64,000 bases of DNA from Homalodisca vitripennis (taxonomy: Eukaryota > Arthropoda > Insecta > Hemiptera > Cicadellidae): contig NC_060213.1 in the NCBI RefSeq assembly GCF_021130785.1, positions 96,402,501 through 96,466,500 of the forward strand, written 5' to 3'. The notes below the pieces were generated by a model. It had not been told where the DNA came from. It saw nothing but the letters and a program-made list of their open reading frames with translations, and ran no database searches. Each line of letters opens with the position of its first letter. Position 1 is the first letter of the stretch. The position numbers were made by a program, and so were the translations under genes. This document shows positions 1-11,470 of this stretch, piece by piece.

Positions 1-356
1 CAGGAACTGCAGAGTAACTTTTACAAATTACACATTATTACTCACTATGTATTGAAAACGTACTTTAGACAATGATGAGTTCTTAGTCTTTTCATGTTGC
101 ATAGTTTCACCAGAGACACCTATGCTACGAAATAACTCGGTCTGGTTTACCCACCAGAAATCCAGTGTAAAGGGTGTATTATTGTCTAACCAGGTGCATT
201 ACTATGTTTTCTGCACATAACACAGCTGTGGTGGAAAGAGTTGATTCAGCACAAATTTTGAGTCCAGCCCCGTTTCACCTTCTGTTTAGAAACCTCTAAA
301 GTAGGAATCCTGTTTTAATAATACAATTGTGGACCTAGCAATTTATATAAATATAT

Positions 357-535
357 AAATATATCATATTATATCTGATATATCATATAAATATATTATA
401 TCATATCTGATATATCATATAAATATATCATATCATATCTGATATATCATATAAATATATCATATCATATCTGATATATCATATAAATATATCATATCTG
501 ATATATAATATAAATATATGATATATCAGATTATT
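357..535. repeat. AT-only palindromic tandem array, 32-bp unit
   Basis: About five units of 32 bp built from ATATATCATAT and TCTGATATATCATAT blocks, for example at 421-452 and 453-484. The units are internally near-palindromic and could form cruciform structures. No such array is present at the matching place of copy B (about 29860-29920). Confidence 0.85.
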
Positions 536-3500
536 AATTACAGCTAGTGCGCTGAATATATCAGTATTTGTTTCCAAATATTTATTTACTTGTAGACAAA
601 TAAGTACTGATCGTATCACTATTTAAAAAATAGTTTTTTGAACTTTATTTCTTTGAAAGAGTATAAGCCTAACAATAAAGATGTCCTAAATTTACTTTTT
701 AATTAGTCGTATTAAATATTACCGAAATAAATATTTTTTTATTTTTTACTGAGACAAATATGAGCTCTGAAAGTCTTTTGTACAAGAACCATTGAAGAAA
801 ATAGTGTAGAGTAACTTTCAACCAGATTCTGCAAACATCCAGATTGCCGAAGGATATTGGACACAGTGACCAAATGTGGGAACGTAATAGTTAGTTATTG
901 CCAGATTATAACAGATTGTGTCTCTTTATTCCTCGGTTTTTCCGTGCAATATAAATTGTAAAGTGTTTTGTTGTTTTCCTTAGTTATTATGGTTCCGTTG
1001 GCCTTTTAAAGTGTTACTGTTAATTATAACCGCTGACTGACAGGTAAATTTATCAGATATAACAAAAAAGTATGTAAATTGGAAAGCCACGAAGCGGCGT
1101 ACATGTTATAAATAAAATTGTAAGTTGTGAAAATGTTTATTTCTGTAAATACTGTTATTTTAGTAGTAATTATTGAGTAATTCAATGTAATGTAATATAT
1201 AGATGCCGTGTAACGTGAAAACGATGTTTTAATTTAATAGTTAGAAATGTTTGCTTTAGAGACTGAGTCTGTAGTTACGAAGCTGTATATTGTCTTTGTT
1301 AAACAGAAGTAGTAAGTAGGTCATGTGTGTATTGTCTTTGTAAAACGGAAGTAGTAAGTAGGTCATGTTATCAGGAGATCTGGGTGTCTTCCAGATCGGA
1401 AATGATATTTTTTTACATGTTTAACTACGTACTTGGAAACTTTGCAAAGCCAATCATGAATAAATTTGATGTTTGATAAATGTTATATATGGAAACATTT
1501 GAAAACTAAACATATAATATTTTATGTAAACAAAATTGATTTACATACATAATGACTGAGATATGATTCAGATAAGGAATATGACTTAGCTAGGCAGGTA
1601 TTCCCCTGGTCGAAAAGAGGGAGGTAATAAGGCCGCAAAAATAATTTCATAGAAGCTCCATAAGTGGTCGGCCTCATAACTAAACTACACTGTATACAAT
1701 TACAAAACACTGTGTAAATAAGGGCCCTAAAGTATGTATGTAACAAACGCAACAACCATTTACACTACACTTTTGCCAAGTAAATAATCGCCCATGTAGC
1801 GAAATGAGATTGTGCACGACAAAATTTAAAATTATTTACACGACCCTCCCGCATTCGTATTTACCTCAGATGACCACTGTTGTGGCTTTTCCGGCTAGAT
1901 CGATCTAAAACTTGGAAGATTGCAACATATATTTTTTTTGTTAGTTGTAATTAAGAGTAAATAAGTTTTATTGAATTGCTTAAAATTTACTTTCAATTTG
2001 ATTTTAAATGCCTGCTGTTTGAAAATAGTCTTGTATTATTACAAATATTAATAAATTTCGTCAGTAATGTGGATGAGTTTTGGTTAGGATTTATTATATA
2101 TAAGCGAAAATTTTATCGTACAAAAGACAGGAAATTTACACCACATAGTATAATTGTAATATTTGTTAGAAGAATAAACATTTTTTATGAACTCTTCGTT
2201 TTTTGTGGCTAAGTTAAACACGCTCTTCTAGTATATGTGTGGTATTATTCATTAGACGAATTTGCCTGTCTCGCCCACGATCTTTGTCCGTAAGTATTAA
2301 TTATCCGTAAGATAATAGTTACTAAGCCGAGATTTTCTTTTAAATATTAACATTAACGTATTGTACAGGAAAATAAAGAATTAAATCAGTTCTTACATTT
2401 TTACTCTTGGATAATTGGAGCCGTTACACAAACTTAACCCATCTGGTGAAGCATTTTTATTTTATCAATTAATGTCTAGATTTAAAGCAAACTAGTTTGG
2501 GGATGTTTTAAGTGGTTTCGCGGTGATGAATTTCGTTGTTAACATTCGTGGCAGCATCCAGTGATAGAATAACTTCTCGGCTAACATGTAGAGGTCAACA
2601 GCTAGCTTTATCACATCATGCAGTGGTGTCAAGTTAAAAGGAACTGTTTTATTAGGAACTTTATTTGTGAGCGTTGCGTAGATACAAAGGAAGTATTCGA
2701 GGCTGTTTTGTTTTTAAAGGCTGTATATAATTTAGTCAGTAAGCGATTCATCTCAGACAAGTGTCAGTTCGCAATATAATCAGAGTTTTTTAATAAATTA
2801 TTATCATATCTGAATGCTAAGATGTATTTACTGGTGTACACCATCATATACTTTGGTATACATTAAGGAAAGTGTTAAAATGTAAAAGTATATAAATGTA
2901 TAAACAAAACACAAATTTCTTTCTGATTTGAAATAGCTTACAGACATACAAATTAAAAAACTAATGCTATTTAGTCGACTAAAAAATACAAAAAGGTTTT
3001 TTGTAAAAAGGTCGTAAAATTTTTATTTTTATTTTTAGGTTTTAAATTTACTAGGATACTGTAATAGTAACCAATATATTCGTACAATATGAAAAAAAAT
3101 ATTTTTTTAAATCAGTCAAACGACAAATTAGAAGATGTGATTTAATCTATAATAAACAGATGTATCAAATTACCACATAACTCACACCATTGTTGCCAAA
3201 TGTTTGCCAGTGCCAGTATTGACACTTGATCGCTTCGCTCTCTCATCTCTAGGATACAATATTGACCTGTCATCTGTGAAAGACTCTGTGATTGATTGTT
3301 GGAGAAAGTTTGTGTCAATTTATCATAAACCTTATTTTCAATAACACACATCCAGAAAGGATTTTACAAACAAACTCATTTTGTATACGTAGGATATTTT
3401 GCATTAAATTCTGTAACCATTACAGAAATGCTACCAATAAAAAAACTAATCTATGTTAATTACAATTAAATATTTTTCACAAAAAAGCAGGGCAGTATGT

Positions 3501-5428
3501 TTACTACTACAGTGAAGTAATGGATCACGCTGTAGATCAAAGTAATTGGACAGGGAGTGACCACTGCACCAAGGAAATAACTATTGTTGACTTTTTCCTT
3601 TGTTTTTTTCATAAGGTACATTTTTAGACGATGTGGGTACTCAAATAGCCATAGCTACTAATATTATAGATCATTAAATCTTTCATTTTTGGAAAGCGCA
3701 TTAAATTCATAGGTTTTATTTTATTAACTTAATGTTTTATAACCAAACTAAATTGTGTTATTTGAAGATGTTTTAACAACGAAATTCAGTTTACAAATTG
3801 CATTACATTAAGTTGCTAAGTACTTTATGTTGACTGAAAAAAATGCTATTAAAAGCATAAAGTCAGCTACGAAATGGCTCAATATATTAAATAAAGTAAA
3901 AAATTTATAATTTAACTTCATCATTTACAGCCTAAAAGGAAGCTGTTATATTAATTTTATATACATGATTTTATTTCTAATTATATTAGGTTTTATAAAA
4001 AATAATTTAAACCTTATGTCTAAAAATCACGTTATCATTCCAAGTAATAATTTCCAATATTATACAAACTGTCCAAGCAAATATCTAATAATGCTAAGGT
4101 TTGATCTTGTTTCAGCTGTTTTAAGTTTTTGTTTTCAATGTGATCATGCATTAAAACAGATGTTTTTAGAATACACACAACATATTTTCAAAGATTGGCT
4201 CTTATGGCGTTAAATATCACGATAATCTTACCTTACAGTCAAAATTGAAGAATTTTTATTGGTGTACTTGACTATGAATAAATTTACAATCTGTAAAAGT
4301 TTCGTATTCAGCAATTGAATTGTTCTAGAGAATTTCGTAAATGGACATCATACAAACGTATAACTTATATTAAGGGTTAACTCATTACATTACAGTAGAA
4401 CATATAAGTTACTCAAGACACTAATGTCAATGGTTAGTAAATAATTCTTATACATTTTTATACATATTTGGTTTAAAATATTTAAGACATTGCGTAACTA
4501 AACATTTATTTTTATATATTTTATCTATTAAACTAAATTTTAAATTTTATGTTATAAATTATATAAATTAATCAAAATACAATTCGGAAGTTATTATTTT
4601 GTTATAATAAAGTTATTCGAATTGTTATACAACATCAAGAATCCATTATCAAAGTACAGCGTACTCTTTCTCAAAATTTCATAAATTTATCCATACAGTG
4701 TTCAACATAACAACAATAATATCTTAAATGTGAGACTAATAAAAAAGGCTAAGGCCATTATACCACATGTAGGTTTTTTTGCCATTTCATTTTTCCTTAT
4801 TCCTTAATTTTATAATTAGGTACAAAATTAAATCAAGGATAGGTAGCTACTTATAGTTTCAGTTTTTTGTCTCACAATTTTGTCTCATTATATTGTGTTA
4901 CGAGATGTTTTTTGTGTGCGTTATTAATATCTTTCATTTTTTAACTGGTTAGAAAAATATATATTTTTCCGTAATAAAATATTCTATATATTTTTCGAAT
5001 GGACAGATTTATTTTTTTTTTAGTGACAGATTATTTATCTTTATTCATTATTTTTAGGATTTTTAGTATGAAATTCGAAACCACTACAGGCTATAATGTC
5101 TAGTACTTTCCACTATGATCCTTATATCAATAAAAACTTTGAACACGAAAGTTGCCATTTGGGATGTTGTACTGTACTATTATTTATTATAGTACCAAAC
5201 ACTTAATGCTACATTCAACAGTGCCTCCCTGTTATATTAGGATTGAGACCAACATTTTACGTTTTAATTTAGAATAGATTATTTTTTATTATCTTTGCAT
5301 AAAGATGAAGTAGCCTACAACAAGTAACTATTCTAATACACACACGCTAAAACAAGTCACACGTAATTAACATTTGGGAAACTGCTCGTGGTACAGTTCT
5401 AGCGCAGAGTAGGCTAATGGTGTAGAAC
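536..5428. other. Non-coding part of duplicon A
   Basis: AT-rich sequence with no open frame that I can support as a gene. Short frames here lack codon structure and are not kept in duplicon B. The segment lies 3' of receptor copy A and ends at its stop codon. Confidence 0.6.
5183..5188 (-). terminator. Candidate polyadenylation signal of receptor copy A
   Basis: AATAAA on the minus strand, about 240 nt downstream of the TGA at 5429. The corresponding base in copy B is changed (AATAAG near 35415). The first AATAAA there lies at about 35255-35260. In such AT-rich DNA the hexamer is frequent, so this is only a candidate. Confidence 0.3.
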
Positions 5429-8400
5429 TCAGGTCATGAACTGGACGAAAATCATCATGAAGGAGATAATGAAGCTACATGCCTGCAAGCAAATTTAAAC
5501 GTTAAGAATTACATGAAAAAGCTATATTGATAACGTTCTAAAATATCATAAGTGACATTTTTTACAGGAAATTATATATTGAATGTTAGTTGAAAATAGT
5601 AATAAGTGTAAAACCAAATAAGTTTAGAAAGTATATCTTACATCAGTAACCAGGTTGTTGTTGACAGAAACTAAATCCAAAGCTGTGAATTCTACTGGAG
5701 TGTGAGCCAGCTCCAGCATTACAATTTCCAACTGGAAAGCATGTATTTCAGTTAATAAACTGTTAAGTTAAGAAAATATAAAACATTATATTTTAATACC
5801 AAGCAAATTTATATAATTTGTATAGCACAAACGATAATAGACATATAGTGTTATTAGATTTACAGTACACTACATAACACTGGAGAATTCCTGTTAATTA
5901 ATAACTTGTACAGTATTATAGATTATTTAGAAAATAATATAAAAAACCGTTTTACTCCGCAATTTTAGAGTCCATATTTAAATTTAAATATAAAACTGAT
6001 TAAGAGATTGAAAAATCATTTGGTGACCAGCAATTATCTCAACATTGTTTGGAATGGCATGTAAAACTAATATAGCGTTCCTATATTTTCAAAATTAAAT
6101 TTCTCGTGGAACCACGGATAACTGATAGTTTAATATAACATCGTTAAATTAATAACCAGAGATACAGGATAAGATTTTAAAATAATACATTATAACGTTC
6201 ATTTTAACCTGTTTTCTGTACTGTAACTGGTATCCATTCATCACCATCTTGCGATCAATCTCCACGATCAGCGATTGAGTCTAAAAGAAAACAAATCAAT
6301 CGTTAACATAAAGACAATATAAACCTAAAACATGAGTAAAAAGATTTGGCTGAAACTAGTGATTCCATGATAAGAACTATAAAAATAAAATTATTATTAT
6401 AGGCGCGTAATTCTTTTTTAGACAAGTTAATTAAAACACATACATGAGTATTTTAATAAATACCAAATCAAGATGTATCTTTTAGTGAAACACGTGTGTA
6501 TGTAACTTGTTCTCTAATAGTACGTATCAAGGTAGAATTGCAACTGGTCACGACACAGGCTTCACTGAGTTTGCAGTGAAAATGTTATTACTCAAAATCA
6601 TTTCATGTTTTACATAGACTTTAAAGCCACTAGGCCAAATCCAATAAATGGTAATGGACCATCAAATACTTTAAATATATTTTCTATTTATAAATTAAGA
6701 ATCAAGCAAAGTTTAAAGTATACAAGAGAAATCTTTCTCGAGTTATATAGGAAAAATTTTCGCTACAGTACATGTATGGCCCATGGAGTTGATATGCCTA
6801 TCATCAAACTTAATGTTGCCAATAATAAAATGAAAGTTCATCAAACATATCAATGCTATAAATAAATTCATTATCGAGCTATTGTGCGGAAAGACAGACA
6901 GACAGAAATTAAGTTAGACCAGCCCCTTGAATGATATGCTTCGCTGAATGATAAAGCTATAAGAAACGTGGATTTAGTAGCTGATAAAACTAAATGGGTT
7001 GTTAAACTGTTGAAAATAATACTATATTTTAAATGTGTGTTGTTTGTAAGGTAATATTTACTACTTATCGAACTGTTCAGTCTGTGTTATGTGTAAGGTA
7101 ATATTTACTACTTACCGAACTGTTCAGTCTGTGTTTTGTGTAAGGTAATATTTACTACTTACCGAACTGTTCAGTCTGTGTTTTGTGTAAGGTAATATTT
7201 ACTACTTACCGAACTGTTCAGTCTGTGTTGTGTGTGAGGTAGTATTTACAACTTACCGAACTGTTCAGTCTGTGTTGTGTGTGAGCTAGTATTTAAAAAT
7301 TACCGAACTGTTCAGTCTGTGTTGTGTGTGAGGTAGTATTTACAAGTTACCGAACTGTTCAGTCTGTGTTGTGTGTGAGCTAGTACTTACAACTTACCGA
7401 ACTGGTCAGTCTGTGTTGTGTGTGAGGTAGTATTTACAACTTACCGAACTGTTCAGTCTGTGTTGTGTGTGAGGTAGTATTTACAACTTACCGAACTGTT
7501 CAGTCTGTGTTGTGTGTGAGCTAGTATTTAAAAATTACCGAACTGTTCAGTCTGTGTTGTGTGTGAGGTAGTATTTACAAGTTACCGAACTGTTCAGTCC
7601 GTGTTGTGTGTGAGCTAGTACTTACAACTTACCGAACTGGTCAGTCTGTGTTGTGTGTAAGGTAATATTTACTACTTACCGAACTGTTCAGTCTAGTCGC
7701 TAAACAAGCGATGCTCAGTAGCTCGTACCAGACGTAACCATGTGCGAAGGCCGTAGCTATGGGAGCATGGTACTCATAACAGTCTACGACATAATGGAGA
7801 CCATACACTCGCCAATAAGCAGAGATCGACTGCAGGAAAGTCAAAATCCCAACCCCAAGTGAGTTGGCAACACGAAGTGAGTAGTTTCGGTTCAGTTTCT
7901 TGTTGTACTCGAACAGTTTCCTCAGTTGTAGAACCAACGTGTGTGGGTCATGATGTTCATCTGTTTGAACTGTGATGAACTCTACCCTCTTTGACAGCAC
8001 GTGTATCAAGGCCGATACTCGGTAACATGTGATGATATTGATAAAGACATCGACAAAATGTAAGGTTTTTGTGTATTCAATCAGACATAAGTATGTGATC
8101 AAAGACAGAGTCAACAAAAAAGTAAAAAGAAAAAAGAAAAAGTCTTCATCATGACTCAGATCAAAACCTAGTGACTCATCAAAATCTGTTATGTCTTCTA
8201 TGTTGAGATCACTGGAACTGTCTGTGGTGAGTAACGTCCACACGTTAATACAGATTGATGTCAGATAATAACACACCTTGATGCAAAGTAGAAATGTTCT
8301 TATGTCTGATATGTGTTGGTTCCTGAGAAAAATGTACAAGCTAACGAAATTTATGACCTCTAATGTCACTAGTACAACTTTTGATACCTTTGAATGTACC

Positions 8401-8474
8401 TTGTTTCTGCTAAGTTTTGGAAATGAAATTTGAATTTTATCAAATAAGTTTACAAATGCATGTTCTGATATCAT
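5429..8474 (-). CDS. Gustatory receptor-like gene, copy A (4 exons, 336 aa)
   Basis: Predicted seven-transmembrane chemoreceptor of the insect gustatory receptor family, acting in the plasma membrane of sensory neurons. Exons in coding order are 8474-7680 (265 codons), 6280-6209 (24), 5731-5642 (30) and 5482-5429 (17 plus TGA). All three introns (1399, 477 and 159 bp) have GT..AG ends and are phase 0; short phase-0 C-terminal exons are typical of insect Gr genes. Hydrophobic segments lie near residues 30-50, 58-82, 111-132, 140-160, 207-228 and 240-262, with the seventh in the last exon. That exon ends FIISFMMIFVQFMT, resembling the family's C-terminal TYhhhhhQF signature. The ATG at 8474 leaves about 30 residues before TM1, and 336 aa is slightly short for a Gr, so a further 5' exon is possible. 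The 5' part of intron 1 is a 47-bp array that repeats the exon 1 donor. The paralogue is at 35651-38380. Family assignment is firm; ligand unknown. Confidence 0.9.
6765..6960 (+). repeat. Dispersed GACAGACAGACAG-containing repeat
   Basis: Lies within intron 1 of receptor copy A. The repeat has a conserved block with GACAGACAGACAG and, about 35 bp later, CCCTTGAATGATA-CTTCGCTGAA. Related copies are at about 26520-26750 (CCCTCGAATGGTAGACTTC and CGCTGAACTAAT), 36795-36810, 39340-39590, and in reverse at about 58990-59110 (TTTCGAGATATTCTA on the minus strand). SINE-like in size; no tRNA promoter seen. Confidence 0.5.
7030..7694 (-). repeat. 47-bp tandem array of the exon 1 end plus splice donor (copy A)
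   Basis: On the minus strand each unit carries the last 13 bases of receptor exon 1 (ACTGAACAGTTCG) followed by GTAAGT and intron sequence. Exon-end-equivalent positions fall exactly every 47 bp: 7680 (the real donor), 7633, 7586, 7539, 7492, 7445, 7398, 7351, 7304, 7257, 7210, 7163, 7116 and 7069. Nine of the 14 sites keep GTAAGT. Four read GTAATT or GTAACT, and the most distal is destroyed (GATAAG). Reading past the real donor meets TGA 37 nt into the intron, so use of a distal donor would truncate the receptor. Pairs of variant units recur 235 bp apart (five units), which shows higher-order duplication. Confidence 0.93.
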
Positions 8475-9052
8475 TTCTAACTGTTTTATATGTCATGGAT
8501 ATCGTCATAGTTTAAGAACCTCGAGAATTATAATTCAATATTAAGAACAATATTGTTGCTACAACAAAAACAAGTGGTTGGACACTATTTGTTCCGTAAA
8601 CATGGAACAATGTGCAAGTAAACATCATTGCCTTATTGTAGTCATTATAATATCTATAGCCATCAGTTTGTAGGATGAATAGTACGGTATTATATAATTA
8701 AAATTCATTTGATATTCACTAAATGACTGAAGTTAATGTTATGCTACAAGATTAAAATTTATCAAATACCTAAAAAGTTATATCCAGGATATCTGAAGTG
8801 TGAGAGTCAAAAATGAAAGTGCTCTTTTTAACACATCAAAGAGACATGATACGATTAGCTTAAATTTAAAAAATACATTTACATTTTAAATTGATCAACA
8901 TACTAAGCTTTAAACATTATAACATTAATTTTCAAAACCTGTTTTAATTATGCCTTAGTATACATAAATAATAACAATAAAAACTACTGTAATTATTTCT
9001 ATATTTTGAGGATCACAAATCGTTTTTAATCAAAACTATTACTTTCTCTGTC

Positions 9053-9065
9053 GGGACTCAAACCC
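9053..9065 (-). other. tRNA B-box-like sequence, possible SINE relic
   Basis: Minus-strand GGGTTTGAGTCCC, flanked by CC and GA, resembles the T-arm/B box of a tRNA (consensus GGTTCGANTCC). No A box or acceptor stem could be placed upstream, so it is not a tRNA gene. A tRNA-derived SINE fragment or chance are both possible. Confidence 0.25.
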
Positions 9066-10879
9066 GGATCTCTCACTTGAATATATTGCTTTAGATTTTC
9101 TCTCACGTTAGCTTCTAAATAAACAAAAAGTTACGGTCTGGTTCGAACAAATTAAAGAATATGTTTTTGTTACATAAGTATAATCTCTTCTTGTAAAACT
9201 CCACAATGATCATTCTTGAGCACCAGTAACAAATGAATGTATTAGAATTACTCTCCTTTGCGCTGGAATTTTTTTACTGAAAAAATTACCATCAAGTCTT
9301 AGTATGCCTCTTAAGGCAAGTTTATTTATACAGTATTATAATAATGTCCCTAATCACGTTTCTTAGCTTGTAAATTTTAACCTCAAAGCCAAAAATGAGG
9401 TTCCTCAATGAGGAATTTGGCAATACTGATACTGTTCACTTGAATATCTTTACTAAAGTATTATTGCCTAAAACATTTAGCTGTATGTATTCATTATTTT
9501 CCATTTTTGTACCGATTACAATATAGGATAGTACGATAAAACAATAATCACGCCGTACACTGCTTTTTAACGTGGCTTAGTTAAACACACACAATACAGT
9601 ATAAGTGGGGTAGTATCCGGTAGACAGATTGGACTTTCTCAACCATGAAACCAAATTCCCGCGACCTGAGTCCGTAATTATTACTTTTCTTTATAATAAA
9701 AAGTTATTAACCTGGAGCTTCTTTTTAGTAGTAATATCAACGTATTATACAGTAAATGATTACAGTAATTAATTTAGTTGGCACCCTTTTTTTCTTTTCT
9801 ATGGTAAAATCGAGTGGTACAGTTATTCGTTTAACCATTCTAGTGAAAAAGTGTTTATATTATTAGTTAACGTCTCGGATTAAAGCATCTTAATTAGGAG
9901 TTGTTTATGTTGCGGTGGTTTAAAACTCTCGTTTACCAGCCTTCATGATTATCAGCATCCAGTGGGGTTTAAGTTAAAGGAAATTAGTTTGTAGGAAAAA
10001 TTATTTGGGACTTTTTCCTATTTTAACAAAGGAAGTGTTTAAGAATATGGACATTTGGACATTTGTCCCAGACAAAATTAATGTAATAAAAAATAATGTA
10101 AAAATTAGTGAATAATTATTTATTATTATCAGGTACACTTATAACGATTTTAAAAGTGTAAAATTGGAGGGAAAAGAGTATGCACCAAAACATTTAAAAA
10201 AATAAGAGTAAAAATAGTATAGACGTAGAACTACTTATATACATCAAACATTTTCGTAATAGCTGTTGAAACTATAAGATTAAATGCCAATGATTGTTAT
10301 AAGTTTGTATTTTGTTCAATCAAGTATTTATTACAATATTCACTTATACTTAGTATCATTTTTTAATTTTTTTTTAAATAAAATTATATTTGACAATTAT
10401 ATATTATACTTGTCACCAATAGATAAAAATGTCTAAATAGTTTGTTATTTAATTCTTTCCTAATACTTTATAAGGTATTTTGTTGGTCAGAGTAAAAATA
10501 ATATCGATACTACTATTAAAAAATTTTTTTAACAATTTGAACAAGTTTCCATTAGCTACGAAAATTCTTAATTGACAACTTTAGGAATAACCTTGTGACG
10601 TCTATGTAAAAAATGTAGTGAAAATAGTAAAATAATGAATATTATTGGTATTGACTAATAATATACATTATTTCACTAAGCAGTTCAAGAGGGGGTGATT
10701 TATAAACTTTCAAAATTATAAACAAATATAACAATGTTTTTTAATTGTAGTGTCCACATACATTTACAATTTTTACTATTTGTTTTTGTGAAATATGTCC
10801 AACTCCAACACAATAGATAACTAAACCAAATAATGTTTTAAATTAAAATCTTATAAAACGTTATATCTTACACTTGAAT

Positions 10880-11130
10880 GGAACGAAAGGGAAGTACACA
10901 AACCTCTCTTTGTTAAAGTGAATGTTACAACGTCTCGTGAATGTAGAAGTAAATATCGCCTAAACTTATCTCAAAGCAATCGCCCTTACATACGCGATAA
11001 AGCACATTGAAACAGACCGAGCCCTTGTTAAGGTTCAAGTGCTTTTCACATAGCAGTTACTTGGTTAAAGCCTCGAGCGAAAGGGTTTAGCCAATAAAAT
11101 GTAAATTTCAGGCAGTTCTTTTTAATTTTG
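10880..11130 (+). repeat. Dispersed repeat family 1, copy 1
   Basis: Core shared with 41750-41960, 47040-47475 and, inverted, 48930-49290. Common blocks are TTAAGGTTCAAGTGCTT, CAGTTACTTGGTTAA-GCCTC and CCAATAAAATGTAAAT. No coding capacity and no clear termini. Confidence 0.65.
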
Positions 11131-11410
11131 TTGTAGTAACTGTATTTTTGGGCATAATTAACAACAATAACGACAAGTAAATACTTGATATTTTAATTTT
11201 TGTGAATTAAGGATATATTATTTATATAATATATTTATCGTTGTTGTAAAACGGTGAGTTGAAATAAATGCCACGGGCTGAACGCCATTCTATAAGCATA
11301 TTTCTGTCCATAGACTCGTAATGCTATACCAGTATTATTGGAGCACTATAATGGTATAAATTCAAACGAGAAGAAAACCTTGGGCAAGAAAGGCAGAGAT
11401 ATGTTAAAAA

Positions 11411-11421
11411 CACATCACACA

Positions 11422-11469
<48 letters not shown>
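11411..11469. repeat. (CA)n microsatellite
   Basis: About 29 CA dinucleotides with two interruptions, flanked by CACAT. Confidence 0.97.

Positions 11470-11470
<1 letters not shown>

Noticed and set aside
1522..4213. Short frames of 69-82 codons in duplicon A
   Set aside because: They are not kept open in the matching parts of duplicon B and have the composition of translated AT-rich DNA.
9040..9115. A tRNA gene on the minus strand suggested by GGGTTTGAGTCCC
   Set aside because: No acceptor stem, anticodon arm or A box can be formed at the right distance.
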